Of a stretch of DNA of 64,000 nt, positions 9,393 to 17,931 are shown one piece after another. The notes under the pieces are model-generated. The model ran no database searches, had not been told where the DNA came from, and was given only the letters and a program-made list of their open reading frames with translations. Each line of letters opens with the position of its first letter. Position 1 is the first letter of the stretch. The DNA lies in assembly GCF_000406105.1 (NCBI RefSeq), contig NZ_CM001974.1, positions 2,559,442 to 2,623,441 of the forward strand. The letters are read 5' to 3'. The stretch comes from Dickeya chrysanthemi NCPPB 402 (lineage in GTDB: Bacteria; Pseudomonadota; Gammaproteobacteria; Enterobacterales; Enterobacteriaceae). Made by a program: the position numbers and the translations under genes.

Positions 9393-10658
9393 TCACTTCG
9401 CCAGAACCTGGGCCAGGATCGACAATGCCTTGCTGAACTGGGCATCCGGAATGGTCAGCGGATACAGAAAACGAATCACGTTGCCATACGTACCGCACGT
9501 CAACAGCAGCAGCCCTTGTTCCAGCGCCGCCTGCTGGTATTTTTTGGTGATATCCGTACTCGGTTTGCCGGTCTGCGGGTCATTGAATTCCACCGCCACC
9601 ATCGAGCCGCGGGCACGGATATCCACGATCGCCGGATTCGTGGCCTTCGCCTGCTCCAGCGTTTCCACCAGTGTAGCGCCAAGACGCTGGGCGCGCAGGC
9701 ACAGTTGCTCTTCTTCGATCACATCCAGCACCGCCAGCGCCGACGCCACCGCCAGCGGGTTACCGGCGTAGGTGCCGCCCAGTCCGCCGGGGCCTGGCGC
9801 ATCCATCACCTCGGCGCGGCCGACCACGCCGGAAATCGGGAAACCGCCGCCCAGGCTTTTCGCCATGGTGATAAGATCCGCTTTATCGTCGTAATACTCC
9901 ATCGCAAACACTTTACCGGTACGGGCAAAACCGGTTTGCACTTCATCGGCGATCAACAACATGCCGTATTTGTCACACAACTGGCGTACTCCGCTGATAA
10001 ATTCCGGCGGCGCAACGTTAAAACCGCCCTCGCCCTGCACCGGCTCCAGCAGAATGGCCGCGACCTGATCGGCAGCGATATCGGTATGCAGCAGGCGCTC
10101 AATGCTTTCCAGCGACTGCTCGACGGTGATGCCGTGCTGGGCATTCGGGTACAAGGCATGGAAAATGGAGCCGGGGAACGGGCCGAAACCGTTGGAATAC
10201 GGTGCCACTTTACCGGTCAGCGTCAGCGTTAACAGCGTGCGGCCGTGGAACGCGGAACCAAAGGCGATCACGCCTGGGCGTTTGGTATAGGCACGGGCGA
10301 TTTTTACCGCATTTTCAACCGCTTCCGCCCCGGTGGTGAAGAAAGCCGTCTTAGCCGGACCGGCGATTGGCGCCAGCGCATTCAGGCGCTCCGCCAGCGT
10401 CACATAACTGCCGTACGGGACGATTTGATACGCCGTGTGAGTGAATTTCTCCAGTTGTGCACGCACCGCCGCCAGCAATTTCGGGTGACGGTGGCCGGTA
10501 TTCAGCACCGCAATCCCGGCGGCAAAATCGGTATACTCGCGCCCTTCGACATCCCACAGGGTGGCGTTCTCCGCCTTATCGGCAAAAAAATCACACATGA
10601 CGCCCACACCACGCGGCGTGGCGGCCAAACGACGTTGATTCAATTCGCTGTTACTCAT
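9393..10658 (-). CDS. gabT: 4-aminobutyrate aminotransferase
   Basis: PLP-dependent class-III aminotransferase that moves the amino group of GABA to 2-oxoglutarate, giving succinate semialdehyde and glutamate. The 421-residue product has the family landmarks: the TTGAEAVENAVKIAR segment, ADEVQTGFARTG with the PLP-binding aspartate, and the Schiff-base lysine in MAKSLGGGFP. Start at 10658 follows GGAGCGGAAA; an in-frame ATG 36 nt further up lacks such a site. It is first gene of gabT-gabD and divergent from a MocR-type regulator, the arrangement seen for GabR-controlled systems. Confidence 0.94.
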   Translation of the reverse strand: MSNSELNQRRLAATPRGVGVMCDFFADKAENATLWDVEGREYTDFAAGIAVLNTGHRHPKLLAAVRAQLEKFTHTAYQIVPYGSYVTLAERLNALAPIAGPAKTAFFTTGAEAVENAVKIARAYTKRPGVIAFGSAFHGRTLLTLTLTGKVAPYSNGFGPFPGSIFHALYPNAQHGITVEQSLESIERLLHTDIAADQVAAILLEPVQGEGGFNVAPPEFISGVRQLCDKYGMLLIADEVQTGFARTGKVFAMEYYDDKADLITMAKSLGGGFPISGVVGRAEVMDAPGPGGLGGTYAGNPLAVASALAVLDVIEEEQLCLRAQRLGATLVETLEQAKATNPAIVDIRARGSMVAVEFNDPQTGKPSTDITKKYQQAALEQGLLLLTCGTYGNVIRFLYPLTIPDAQFSKALSILAQVLAK

Positions 10659-10783
10659 TTTCCGCTCCGATTCGATAAACACACCACCCAACAAGGGTTG
10701 ACGATTAACGTGCTGATGTTGCTATTTATCCCCTGTATGGCCCTATAATCCAGAGCCAGTTTTTAATATTTGAAGGATCCACT
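10659..10783. promoter_or_regulatory. Divergent promoter region gabT / MocR regulator
   Basis: 125 nt between the start codons. For the regulator a TATAAT lies at 10744-10749, about 35 nt before its start codon, without an obvious -35. A TTGACG lies at 10698-10703. Operator repeats for the MocR protein are expected here but none is clear enough to mark. Confidence 0.4.
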
Positions 10784-12271
10784 TTGCGCTCACTACTGAC
10801 CGATTTACTGCTTGCCGGGTTGGAACGCCAGCAGGAAGGCACCCTCAACAAGCGGCTGTACGACACAATCCGCCTGGCTATTTTGTCCGGCGACATTGCG
10901 CCGGGACGGCGTTTGCCCTCCTCCCGCGATCTGGCGCAGCAGTTATCGCTGTCGCGCAATACCGTGATCGCCGCCTTCGAGCAATTGCTGGCGGAAGGTT
11001 ATATCGAAACCCGTACCGGCAGCGGCAGTTACGTCACCGAACAGTTACCGGACACCCATCCGCCGGATGTGCGCGACGACACGCTGTCGCCGCTGCGTCC
11101 GACCGCGCAGGAGATTTCCCGGCGTGGTATGCACCTGCTGGGCTACGCCGGTGCATCGGCGCGTCAGTGGGGGGCGTTTATGCCCGGTATCCCCGATATC
11201 GCCAGCTTTCCACACGACTTATGGCGGCGGTTGCAAACCCGCTTGTCCCGCCGCCTGAAACCGGAACAGCTCTCCTACTCGCCGATCGGCGGTTGTCCGG
11301 AACTGCAACAGGCACTGGTGGATTACCTGCGGGTGGCACGCTCGGTGACCTGTACGCCGGAGCAGATACTGATTACCGAAGGGACCCACCAGGCGATGGA
11401 TTTGCTGGCCAAAATGTTGTGCAACCCCGGCGATCTGGCATGGATTGAAGACCCCTGCTACTGGGGGATGCGCAACGTGCTGACCATCAACGGCCTGCGC
11501 GTCGCGCCGATATCGGTGGATGAACAAGGGATGGTGCCGCCGGACGATGTCTCTCCCCATTCGGTGCCGAGATTGATTTGCGTCACGCCGTCGCACCAGT
11601 ATCCGCTGGGGGCGGTGATGAGTCTGGCGCGCCGCCAGCGGTTGTTGGCGCTGGCGCAGGAGCACAGCAGTTGGGTGATCGAAGACGATTACGACAGCGA
11701 GTTTCGCTTTTCCGGCAGCCCGATCCCGGCGTTACAGGGGCTACAGACTCAACCGCCGGTGATTTACATCGGCACCTTCAGCAAAACCCTCTACCCGGGT
11801 CTGCGCGTCAGTTATATGGTGCTGCCGCCGCATCTGGCGCGGGAGCTGAAAACGGCGCACGCCGAGCTATACCGGGGCGGTCATCTGCTGACGCAACTGA
11901 CGCTGGGGCAATTCATCAGCGAAGGCCACTACGCCGCCCACATCCGGCGTATGCGCCTGCTGTACGCACGCCGCCGCGCCCTGCTGAGTGAATTGATTGT
12001 GCAACATCTGGGCGATGACTACCTCGGCTACAACAGTAACGCCGGCCTGCACCTGATACTACGGCTGCCCGATATGATCGATGACGTAGTACTGGCCGCG
12101 CGAATTCTGCAACACGGCGTGATGGTGAAAGCGCTGTCCAGCTACTACCTGCATCCCACGCATCAACGCGGGCTGCTGCTCGGTTACGCCAGCGTGGATG
12201 ACGACGAAATGGTACAGGCATTTGAGGTGATTCTTCGCTGTTTACGCACGCAGGAAACACTACCTGGCTGA
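10784..12271 (+). CDS. MocR/GabR-family transcriptional regulator
   Basis: 495-residue fusion of an N-terminal GntR-type winged helix (about 15-85; LPSSRDLAQQLSLSRNTVIAAFEQL) and an aminotransferase-I-like domain (about 120-480) with the PLP lysine in FSKTLYPGLRVSY. Such proteins sense PLP plus an amine; GabR senses GABA and activates gabTD, PdxR controls pyridoxal synthesis. Divergence from gabT-gabD points to a GabR-like role. The start is a TTG preceded by GAAGGA. The name gabR is withheld because GabR and PdxR cannot be separated by eye. Confidence 0.88.
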   Translation: MRSLLTDLLLAGLERQQEGTLNKRLYDTIRLAILSGDIAPGRRLPSSRDLAQQLSLSRNTVIAAFEQLLAEGYIETRTGSGSYVTEQLPDTHPPDVRDDTLSPLRPTAQEISRRGMHLLGYAGASARQWGAFMPGIPDIASFPHDLWRRLQTRLSRRLKPEQLSYSPIGGCPELQQALVDYLRVARSVTCTPEQILITEGTHQAMDLLAKMLCNPGDLAWIEDPCYWGMRNVLTINGLRVAPISVDEQGMVPPDDVSPHSVPRLICVTPSHQYPLGAVMSLARRQRLLALAQEHSSWVIEDDYDSEFRFSGSPIPALQGLQTQPPVIYIGTFSKTLYPGLRVSYMVLPPHLARELKTAHAELYRGGHLLTQLTLGQFISEGHYAAHIRRMRLLYARRRALLSELIVQHLGDDYLGYNSNAGLHLILRLPDMIDDVVLAARILQHGVMVKALSSYYLHPTHQRGLLLGYASVDDDEMVQAFEVILRCLRTQETLPG

Positions 12272-12300
12272 CCAGCCCTTTTCTGTTCTCCCCCTCGCCA

Positions 12301-12338
12301 AAAACCGGTTAAACCGACGCGCTGTCGGTGCCGGTTTT
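12301..12338 (+). terminator. Terminator of the MocR regulator gene
   Basis: AAAACCGG and CCGGTTTT enclose an inner stem ACCGAC/GTCGGT with a GCGCT loop. It lies 30 nt after the regulator stop and ends in TTTT. Confidence 0.6.
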
Positions 12339-12460
12339 GCCCTCCCTCGCCGCACATCATCAGTGCGTTTCTTTAACACAGCCTCACCATTTTGATGCGA
12401 TGATGAAAAACCATGCCCCGCATCGTTCAGACATACTGTTCGCTGCACCGGTTTTCAGGC

Positions 12461-12475
12461 TGTGCAACATGCACT
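12461..12475. promoter_or_regulatory. Second copy of the palindromic activator-site candidate
   Basis: TGTGCA-ACA-TGCACT differs from the copy at 7750-7764 at two positions and lies about 122 nt upstream of a sigma-54-like -24 element. Confidence 0.45.
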
Positions 12476-12588
12476 GTCATTTTCCCGATTAACGGCTGCA
12501 CACTCGCTTGCAGAACAGTACAAAACCCACCGACCGGCCCCGTATTTTTCACATCAAAATAATAAGAATCTTTTCTCAATTAATTATC

Positions 12589-12604
12589 AGGCATGACTTA
12601 TGCA
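12589..12604 (+). promoter_or_regulatory. Sigma-54-like promoter of ABC ATPase gene
   Basis: AGGCATGACTTATGCA has GG-N10-GC spacing and shares GGCATG with the promoter at 7681-7696. It is a weaker match than that one (three departures from TGGCACG-N4-TTGCA). Confidence 0.45.
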
Positions 12605-12650
12605 TACGTCATCAACAGCACCCAGCTACGACACGTGAGAGAAGGGAATA

Positions 12651-13745
12651 ATGAAAACCTACGTCAGCTTCAAAAATATTCAAAAAACCTACGATGGCGA
12701 CCGTCTGGTGGTTAAGAATTTGAATCTGGATATTCAGGAAGGCGAATTTTTGACCATGCTGGGTCCGTCCGGCTCCGGCAAAACCACCAGTTTGATGATG
12801 CTGGCCGGGTTTGAAACGCCGACGCAGGGTGAAATCCTGCTGCGTGATACCCCTTTGCATAACCTGCCGCCGCATCAACGCGGCATCGGCATGGTGTTTC
12901 AGAACTATGCGTTATTCCCGCATATGACGGTAGCGGAGAACCTGGCATTTCCACTGTCCATTCGCCGCATGAACCGCAGCGACATCAAAGAGAAAGTGGA
13001 CAGAGTGCTTGACCGCGTCAAGCTGACCAATCTGGCCGACCGCTACCCGGCGCAAATGTCCGGTGGCCAGCAACAGCGTGTGGCGTTGGCCCGGGCGCTG
13101 GTCTTTGAACCACGTCTGGTGCTGATGGATGAACCGCTGGGCGCGCTGGACAAACAGCTACGCGAACATATGCAACTGGAAATCAAGGAACTGCACCGGG
13201 CATTGGAACTCACCGTGGTGTACGTCACCCACGATCAGAGCGAAGCCATGACCATGTCGGACCGGGTGGCCGTCTTCAACGACGGGATTATTCAGCAGAT
13301 GGACAGCCCCAGCGACATCTATGAACGCCCACAGAACGCGTTCGTGGCGCAGTTCATCGGTGAAAACAATACGCTTCTCGGTATGCAGTCCGGCAGCGAC
13401 GGCGAGTATTATCAGGCTCAGTTGGACGACGGCACCGAACTAAAGGCGCTGAAAGTACGCCCCAGTTCTCCGGGCAGAAAAATCCATCTGTGCATTCGCC
13501 CGGAGCGGGTAAAGGTTAACGCCGGCGTACTGCCGGACGGCGCCCAGCAGGTTCGTGCGCGTATTCAGCAATTTATCTATCTCGGCGATCACGTGCGCAT
13601 AATGACCGAAGTAGCCGGTCAGCCGCAATTTATGGTGAAACTCCCGGCCAGCGACGTAAACCCAGGCTGGCAAATCGGCAGTGAAATCCAGTTATCGTGG
13701 CAACCGGAACACCTGCGCGCACTGGACGCCGTGGTGACACAGTAA
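12651..13745 (+). CDS. ABC transporter ATP-binding protein, PotA-like
   Basis: 364-residue ATPase that powers a polyamine/GABA-type importer. It has a Walker A motif GPSGSGKTT at about 39-47, signature MSGGQQQRVALARAL near 136, Walker B LVLMDEPLGALD near 156, the switch histidine in YVTHDQSEAMT, and a C-terminal TOBE regulatory domain (about 280-360). Start follows GAGAGAAGGG. The permeases and binding protein at 4402-7593 lack an ATPase and this gene lacks permeases, and both carry similar promoter signals, so I infer they form one transporter. Confidence 0.92.
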   Translation: MKTYVSFKNIQKTYDGDRLVVKNLNLDIQEGEFLTMLGPSGSGKTTSLMMLAGFETPTQGEILLRDTPLHNLPPHQRGIGMVFQNYALFPHMTVAENLAFPLSIRRMNRSDIKEKVDRVLDRVKLTNLADRYPAQMSGGQQQRVALARALVFEPRLVLMDEPLGALDKQLREHMQLEIKELHRALELTVVYVTHDQSEAMTMSDRVAVFNDGIIQQMDSPSDIYERPQNAFVAQFIGENNTLLGMQSGSDGEYYQAQLDDGTELKALKVRPSSPGRKIHLCIRPERVKVNAGVLPDGAQQVRARIQQFIYLGDHVRIMTEVAGQPQFMVKLPASDVNPGWQIGSEIQLSWQPEHLRALDAVVTQ

Positions 13746-13917
13746 ATACGCGACCGACCCGCGGCGGTTTCTCGCCGTTAATGCGGGTAATTTCGTTAAT
13801 TCGGGCAGATAGTGATCTGCCCGAAACCATGCCAATATGGTAACGCCGTCGGCGGTTGCCGTCTCAGCCTGAACCGCCCTCACCGAATACCGACTTTCAC
13901 ACACGGAGCGTTTAGCC

Positions 13918-14148
13918 ATGCCACATGTTGCCATCAAGTACTTTCCCCGCAATCTGTCGGAAAACGTCAAACAGGATTTAGCAAACGATATCAGCGAGTT
14001 ACTCAAGAAGCACCTGAACGCGGAAGACAAGTCTATCTCGGTTGCCTTAACCGAGGTCACGCCAGAGCGCTGGAAAGAAGCGGTTTACGACATCGAGATC
14101 GGTCCGGAACTGGATAACCTCACCAAAAAACCGGGATATACGATGTAA
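13918..14148 (+). CDS. pptA: 4-oxalocrotonate tautomerase family protein PptA
   Basis: 76-residue tautomerase with the catalytic Pro immediately after the start Met (MPHVAIKYFPR). It resembles E. coli PptA along its whole length, including the C-terminal KKPGYTM. Members act on enol/keto isomers of small acids; the physiological substrate is unknown. A GGAG lies upstream. It is preceded by 170 nt of non-coding DNA and appears monocistronic. Confidence 0.88.
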   Translation: MPHVAIKYFPRNLSENVKQDLANDISELLKKHLNAEDKSISVALTEVTPERWKEAVYDIEIGPELDNLTKKPGYTM

Positions 14149-14555
14149 CGTCGGCACATGCGGCACGTTGTCGGTGTTCAACGGCGAGGCTTTGTGTTCA
14201 CCGGGCGCTGTGCCGGAATAATCAGTGTTACCCCATCAAAAACAAGGCTCATGATGAGCCTTGTAATACAAATCCACCTGTCTGTAGTTAGCCGCTCCTG
14301 GCCGTATGGATTCTCATGGTGAATCTTGTGGGGCTGGGGCATCTGCAACCATTCCTGAGCTGACCGTACACCCGACATGAATATGGCTCATGTTGTAATG
14401 AAATTAAGTCTCTTTCACTTCCCCAGCAACTCTGGCATAAAATATGCTGAATTAACTTATTAGCAACATGAAGGCCACTAAATGATAAAATGAAATCATT
14501 TAAGATCAATGCATTAACCCGGCCTTCATATCAAGCATCAGGAAAAAAGAGCGCG
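14149..14555. other. Intergenic region with a CAAGGCTCAT hairpin
   Basis: 407 nt without a gene. It contains a perfect 10-bp hairpin (CAAGGCTCAT-G-ATGAGCCTTG, 14243-14263) downstream of pptA and the leader of the mesX gene. No clear methionine regulator (MetJ) box was seen in the leader. Confidence 0.55.
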
Positions 14556-15533
14556 ATGACTAAAAATTTTACATTTACGATTAAGAGCAGTAGCTTCGAC
14601 GAGAACTATAACCCCTCCGAAAATACGCGCATCACCACCAACTTTGCGAATTTGGCCAGGGGAACGAGCCGCCAGGAGAACTTACGCAACACATTAGTGA
14701 TGATCGATAATCGCTTCAATACACTGGCGTATTGGGATAACCCTAAAGGTGACCGTTATTCTGTCGAACTTGAAATCATCTCTGTTGACCTGCATCTTGC
14801 CAATAACGACGGCACCTTCCCAGCCATTGAAATATTAAAAACCAATATCATTGATAAAAAAACCAACCAACGCATTGAAGGTATTGTAGGCAATAATTTT
14901 TCTTCTTACGTGCGAGATTATGATTTTAGTGTATTGCTGTTAGATCATAATAAGAACCAATCCGAATTTAGCATTCCAGATAATTTTGGCGATTTGCATG
15001 GCAATATATTTAAACATTTCGTCAATTCGAAAGAATACAAAGAGGTTTTTAATAAACCGCCGGTAATATGCTTAAGTGTTTCCAGTAAAGAAACCTATCA
15101 TCGAACTGGAAACCAACATCCGGTATTGGGCATCGAATACCAGCCCAATGGTTCTTCTTTGACCGAAAAATATTTCGAAAAAATGGGGCTGCAGGTTCGC
15201 TACTTTATGCCGAAAAATAGCGTTGCGCCTTTGGCTTTTTATTTTTCTGGTGATTTACTGAGTGATTACACTGATCTTGAGCTTATCAGTACCATCAGCA
15301 CGATGGAGACTTTCCAAAAAATTTACCGACCTGAGATTTACAATGCTAACTCTGCAGCAGGGCAATACTATCAACCCGACCTGAATCACCAGGATCATTC
15401 ATTAACAAAAATTGTTTATGATCGGGAAGAGCGCAGCCAGTTGGCGATTAAGCAAGGGAAGTTTACTGAAGAGCACTTCATCAAGCCGTACAAACATATT
15501 CTTGAGCAATGGTCAGCCCATTACGCGCTTTGA
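14556..15533 (+). CDS. mesX: MesX (DUF1852), partner of folate-independent methionine synthase
   Basis: 325-residue soluble protein of the DUF1852 family. In other bacteria DUF1852 genes sit beside core-MetE-type methionine synthases (MesD), and genetic work named the protein MesX because MesD needs it, in an oxygen-dependent reaction that makes methionine without methyl-folate. Here it lies 27 nt before the MesD-type gene, the same arrangement. Start at 14556 (MTKNFTFTIKSSS) is chosen because family members begin there; the 22-residue upstream extension is poorly supported. No signal peptide or membrane segment. Base composition is somewhat lower in GC than the neighbours. Confidence 0.82.
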   Translation: MTKNFTFTIKSSSFDENYNPSENTRITTNFANLARGTSRQENLRNTLVMIDNRFNTLAYWDNPKGDRYSVELEIISVDLHLANNDGTFPAIEILKTNIIDKKTNQRIEGIVGNNFSSYVRDYDFSVLLLDHNKNQSEFSIPDNFGDLHGNIFKHFVNSKEYKEVFNKPPVICLSVSSKETYHRTGNQHPVLGIEYQPNGSSLTEKYFEKMGLQVRYFMPKNSVAPLAFYFSGDLLSDYTDLELISTISTMETFQKIYRPEIYNANSAAGQYYQPDLNHQDHSLTKIVYDREERSQLAIKQGKFTEEHFIKPYKHILEQWSAHYAL

Positions 15534-15560
15534 TTCACCAAAAATATAAGGTCACCTGCT

Positions 15561-16592
15561 ATGAAAACATTGCTACCTACCTCGACTGCGGGCAGTTTAC
15601 CCAAGCCCTCCTGGCTCGCAGAACCTGAGAAACTGTGGTCCCCCTGGAAATTACAAAACGAAGAATTAATCGAAGGGAAAAAAGACGCCCTGAGTTTGTC
15701 GCTGTTTGATCAACTGCGTGCAGGTATTGATATTGTCAGCGATGGCGAACAGACACGCCAACACTTTGTCACCACGTTTATTGAGCACCTTAGCGGCGTG
15801 GATTTTGAGAAACGTGAAGTCGTTAAAATTCGTAATCGCTATGACGCGAGCGTACCGACGGTTGTCGGTGCGGTGGCGCGTCAAAAACCCGTTTTTGTTG
15901 AAGATGCCAAATTCTTACGTCAACTCACCAGGCAACCCATTAAATGGGCCTTGCCGGGGCCGATGACGATGATCGATACGCTCTATGATAACCACTATAA
16001 AAGCCGCGAAAAGCTCGCCTGGGAATTTGCCAAAATACTCAATCAGGAAGCGAAAGAATTAGAGGCTGCGGGTGTCGATATTATCCAGTTTGATGAGCCG
16101 GCATTTAATGTTTTCTTTGATGAGGTGAATGACTGGGGTATTGCCGCGTTAGAACGAGCCATTGAAGGGCTGAAATGTGAAACGGCTGTACATATTTGCT
16201 ATGGCTATGGCATCAAGGCCAATACCGATTGGAAAAAGACGCTGGGATCAGAGTGGCGGCAATATGAAGAAGCCTTTCCCAAACTGCAAACATCGGCTAT
16301 CGATATCATCTCGCTGGAATGCCATAACTCGCGTGTTCCGATGGATCTGCTGGAACTGATTCGCGGTAAAAAAGTCATGGTAGGGGCCATTGATGTGGCA
16401 ACCAATACCATTGAAACACCAGATGAAGTCGCCAATACGCTACGAAAAGCACTTCAGTTTGTCGATGCCGACAAGCTCTATCCTTCAACCAACTGCGGCA
16501 TGGCCCCGTTATCTCGTCGGGTAGCCACAGGCAAGCTCAATGCGTTAAGTGCAGGCGCAGACATCGTCCGCAAAGAGCTTTCGGCTAAATAA
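15561..16592 (+). CDS. mesD: Folate-independent methionine synthase, MesD type (core MetE)
   Basis: 343-residue protein matching only the C-terminal catalytic half of cobalamin-independent methionine synthase. It starts with TSTAGSLPKP and keeps the zinc-site landmarks: a histidine in AVHICYGYG, a glutamate in ISLECHNSRVP, and a cysteine in PSTNCGMAPLSRR. The N-terminal folate-binding half of MetE is absent, as in the Mes families. It is complete at both ends, so it is not a broken metE. Coupled to mesX 27 nt upstream. The methyl donor of MesD is not established. Confidence 0.85.
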   Translation: MKTLLPTSTAGSLPKPSWLAEPEKLWSPWKLQNEELIEGKKDALSLSLFDQLRAGIDIVSDGEQTRQHFVTTFIEHLSGVDFEKREVVKIRNRYDASVPTVVGAVARQKPVFVEDAKFLRQLTRQPIKWALPGPMTMIDTLYDNHYKSREKLAWEFAKILNQEAKELEAAGVDIIQFDEPAFNVFFDEVNDWGIAALERAIEGLKCETAVHICYGYGIKANTDWKKTLGSEWRQYEEAFPKLQTSAIDIISLECHNSRVPMDLLELIRGKKVMVGAIDVATNTIETPDEVANTLRKALQFVDADKLYPSTNCGMAPLSRRVATGKLNALSAGADIVRKELSAK

Positions 16593-16698
16593 CGCTGCTA
16601 TAGCCGTGAGTGAAAAGCCGCCGGCATAACTATTGCTGGCGGGATATTGCATCAAAGGAAGAACGCACAATCACTGGGAGTGATGAATAAAGTTCGCT

Positions 16699-17754
16699 TT
16701 ATTCAGCAAAGCCTCGCACTGCTTGTGGGGTCTTTCCAGTCCAGGATTGGAATGCTCGGGCAAAGGAGTTGGAATCCTCAAAACCCAGTAGAAAAGAGAT
16801 TTCCGCACTCGACATATTGGTGTTGCGTAAATAGTGAAGCGAGAGAGATTCACGCACATTATCCAGAATTTGCTGGAAAGACGTTCCCTCGTTTTGAAGC
16901 CTGCGCTGCAGTGTACGTGTGCTGACGGCAAGTTTTCGGCTCACTGCCTGTACTGAGACGTCCCCAGCCGGTAAGGTTTCCAGCAGAATACTGTGCACCC
17001 TTTCTGACATGCCAGCCATCTGATCTAAATCAGCCAATCTCTGACGCAAAGAGGGCTCAAAGAACAACCACATTTTGTGATTTTCCGTCAGGAACGGCCT
17101 CTCCATATCTTCAGTTAAAAATACCAACGTAGCCAGCGGGCTATTCTTGGCAGCTACGCCGAAAAAAGCCTCATAGGCGAGTGCATGATCACTTCTTGTC
17201 TCCGTTGCCAAAGGCCAAGCGACTCGCAATGGCTGCACGGGAGTACGTGTCGCCAAGCGTGCAAGTTGTACGAAAAAGACCAGTTTAAAGATAAGAAATA
17301 CTTCAGGTGGCGGCCTGGTGTTATCCATAAAATCAATTGAGACTGTTGTGTGTATCCCAGAGCGGTCTATCTTGATTGTCATGGGTGCGATGAGCCTGAC
17401 GTACGTTGCCATCCGCTCGAGAGCACAACGCATATTTGAGCTACAAAGTGCTGCAAAAAGCTCGGGATCAAACCAGTCAGACGACATCACTTTTGCTATC
17501 TGTAATGCGGCAGGGGTATCAGCATTGACAGATATTGACTCGGCTTCGATAGCAACCCAGAGCTTGAAAAAATTTTCCGGATCCAGGCGAACATTTTGGC
17601 GTGTGAAGAGATCCCCTGGAAGCTGCGCGCGACGCAGAACCGGTGAGGCTTCTATGCCTGCGTCCTGCATCAACAGGCGCCAACCCGGCCAGATTGAATA
17701 ATCCTGCATGGTGCCGTTTCGGCGGTGTAATGTCTGTGCTTTTTCTGTAGTCAT
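16699..17754 (-). CDS. AraC-family transcriptional regulator
   Basis: 351 residues (336 if the ATG at 17709 is used; neither start has a convincing ribosome-binding site). The N-terminal part resembles the arabinose-binding-like sensor of the OruR/ArgR-type AraC subgroup. The C-terminal double helix-turn-helix (about 250-345) has SRKLAVSTRTLQRRLQNEG and ISFLLGFEDSNSFARAFQSWTGKTP. It is divergent from a four-gene cluster. Three copies of a 16-bp sequence in the intergenic region are probable binding sites, suggesting autoregulation and control of the cluster. The inducer is unknown. Confidence 0.88.
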   Translation of the reverse strand: MTTEKAQTLHRRNGTMQDYSIWPGWRLLMQDAGIEASPVLRRAQLPGDLFTRQNVRLDPENFFKLWVAIEAESISVNADTPAALQIAKVMSSDWFDPELFAALCSSNMRCALERMATYVRLIAPMTIKIDRSGIHTTVSIDFMDNTRPPPEVFLIFKLVFFVQLARLATRTPVQPLRVAWPLATETRSDHALAYEAFFGVAAKNSPLATLVFLTEDMERPFLTENHKMWLFFEPSLRQRLADLDQMAGMSERVHSILLETLPAGDVSVQAVSRKLAVSTRTLQRRLQNEGTSFQQILDNVRESLSLHYLRNTNMSSAEISFLLGFEDSNSFARAFQSWTGKTPQAVRGFAE

Positions 17755-17789
17755 GCGTTAAGTCTATATCGCAGATTATGCCATCTCAA

Positions 17790-17859
17790 TAGCAAAAGAC
17801 GCCAACTAACCTGACGCTATGCTTGGCGCATTTTGCTATTAAATTGGCGTGTTTCGCTA
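17790..17859. promoter_or_regulatory. Three 16-bp operator copies for the AraC-type regulator
   Basis: TTGGCGCATTTTGCTA (17823-17838) and TTGGCGTGTTTCGCTA (17844-17859) are direct repeats 21 bp apart, two helical turns. A third copy, TTGGCGTCTTTTGCTA, lies inverted at 17790-17805. Tandem half-sites at two-turn spacing are the classic AraC-family arrangement. Confidence 0.7.
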
Positions 17860-17931
17860 GTGAAGGTGCGAGGCATTAGCGACACAATACCCTCCTAGAT
17901 TCATTATTGAAAAAGTGCGGGGGTCGATTAA

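Larger units (their letters stand above)
12339..12650. other. Promoter region of the ABC ATPase gene
   Basis: About 310 nt without a gene. It holds the TGTGCA-N3-TGCACT palindrome at 12461-12475 and a sigma-54-like promoter at 12589-12604; the rest is unremarkable. Confidence 0.55.

Noticed and set aside
12260..12448. Antisense 62-codon frame between the MocR gene and the ATPase gene
   Set aside because: It overlaps the terminator hairpin and has Arg-rich low-complexity content; no supporting signals.
12496..12513. CTGCACACTCGCTTGCAG as an alternative sigma-54 promoter for the ATPase
   Set aside because: The GC/GG spacing is off by one base and the -24 GG is missing; the element at 12589-12604 fits better.
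15561..16592. Possible broken metE (only its C-terminal half)
   Set aside because: The gene has its own start, ribosome-binding region and full Mes-type length and is paired with DUF1852, so it is a complete MesD-type gene rather than a fragment.
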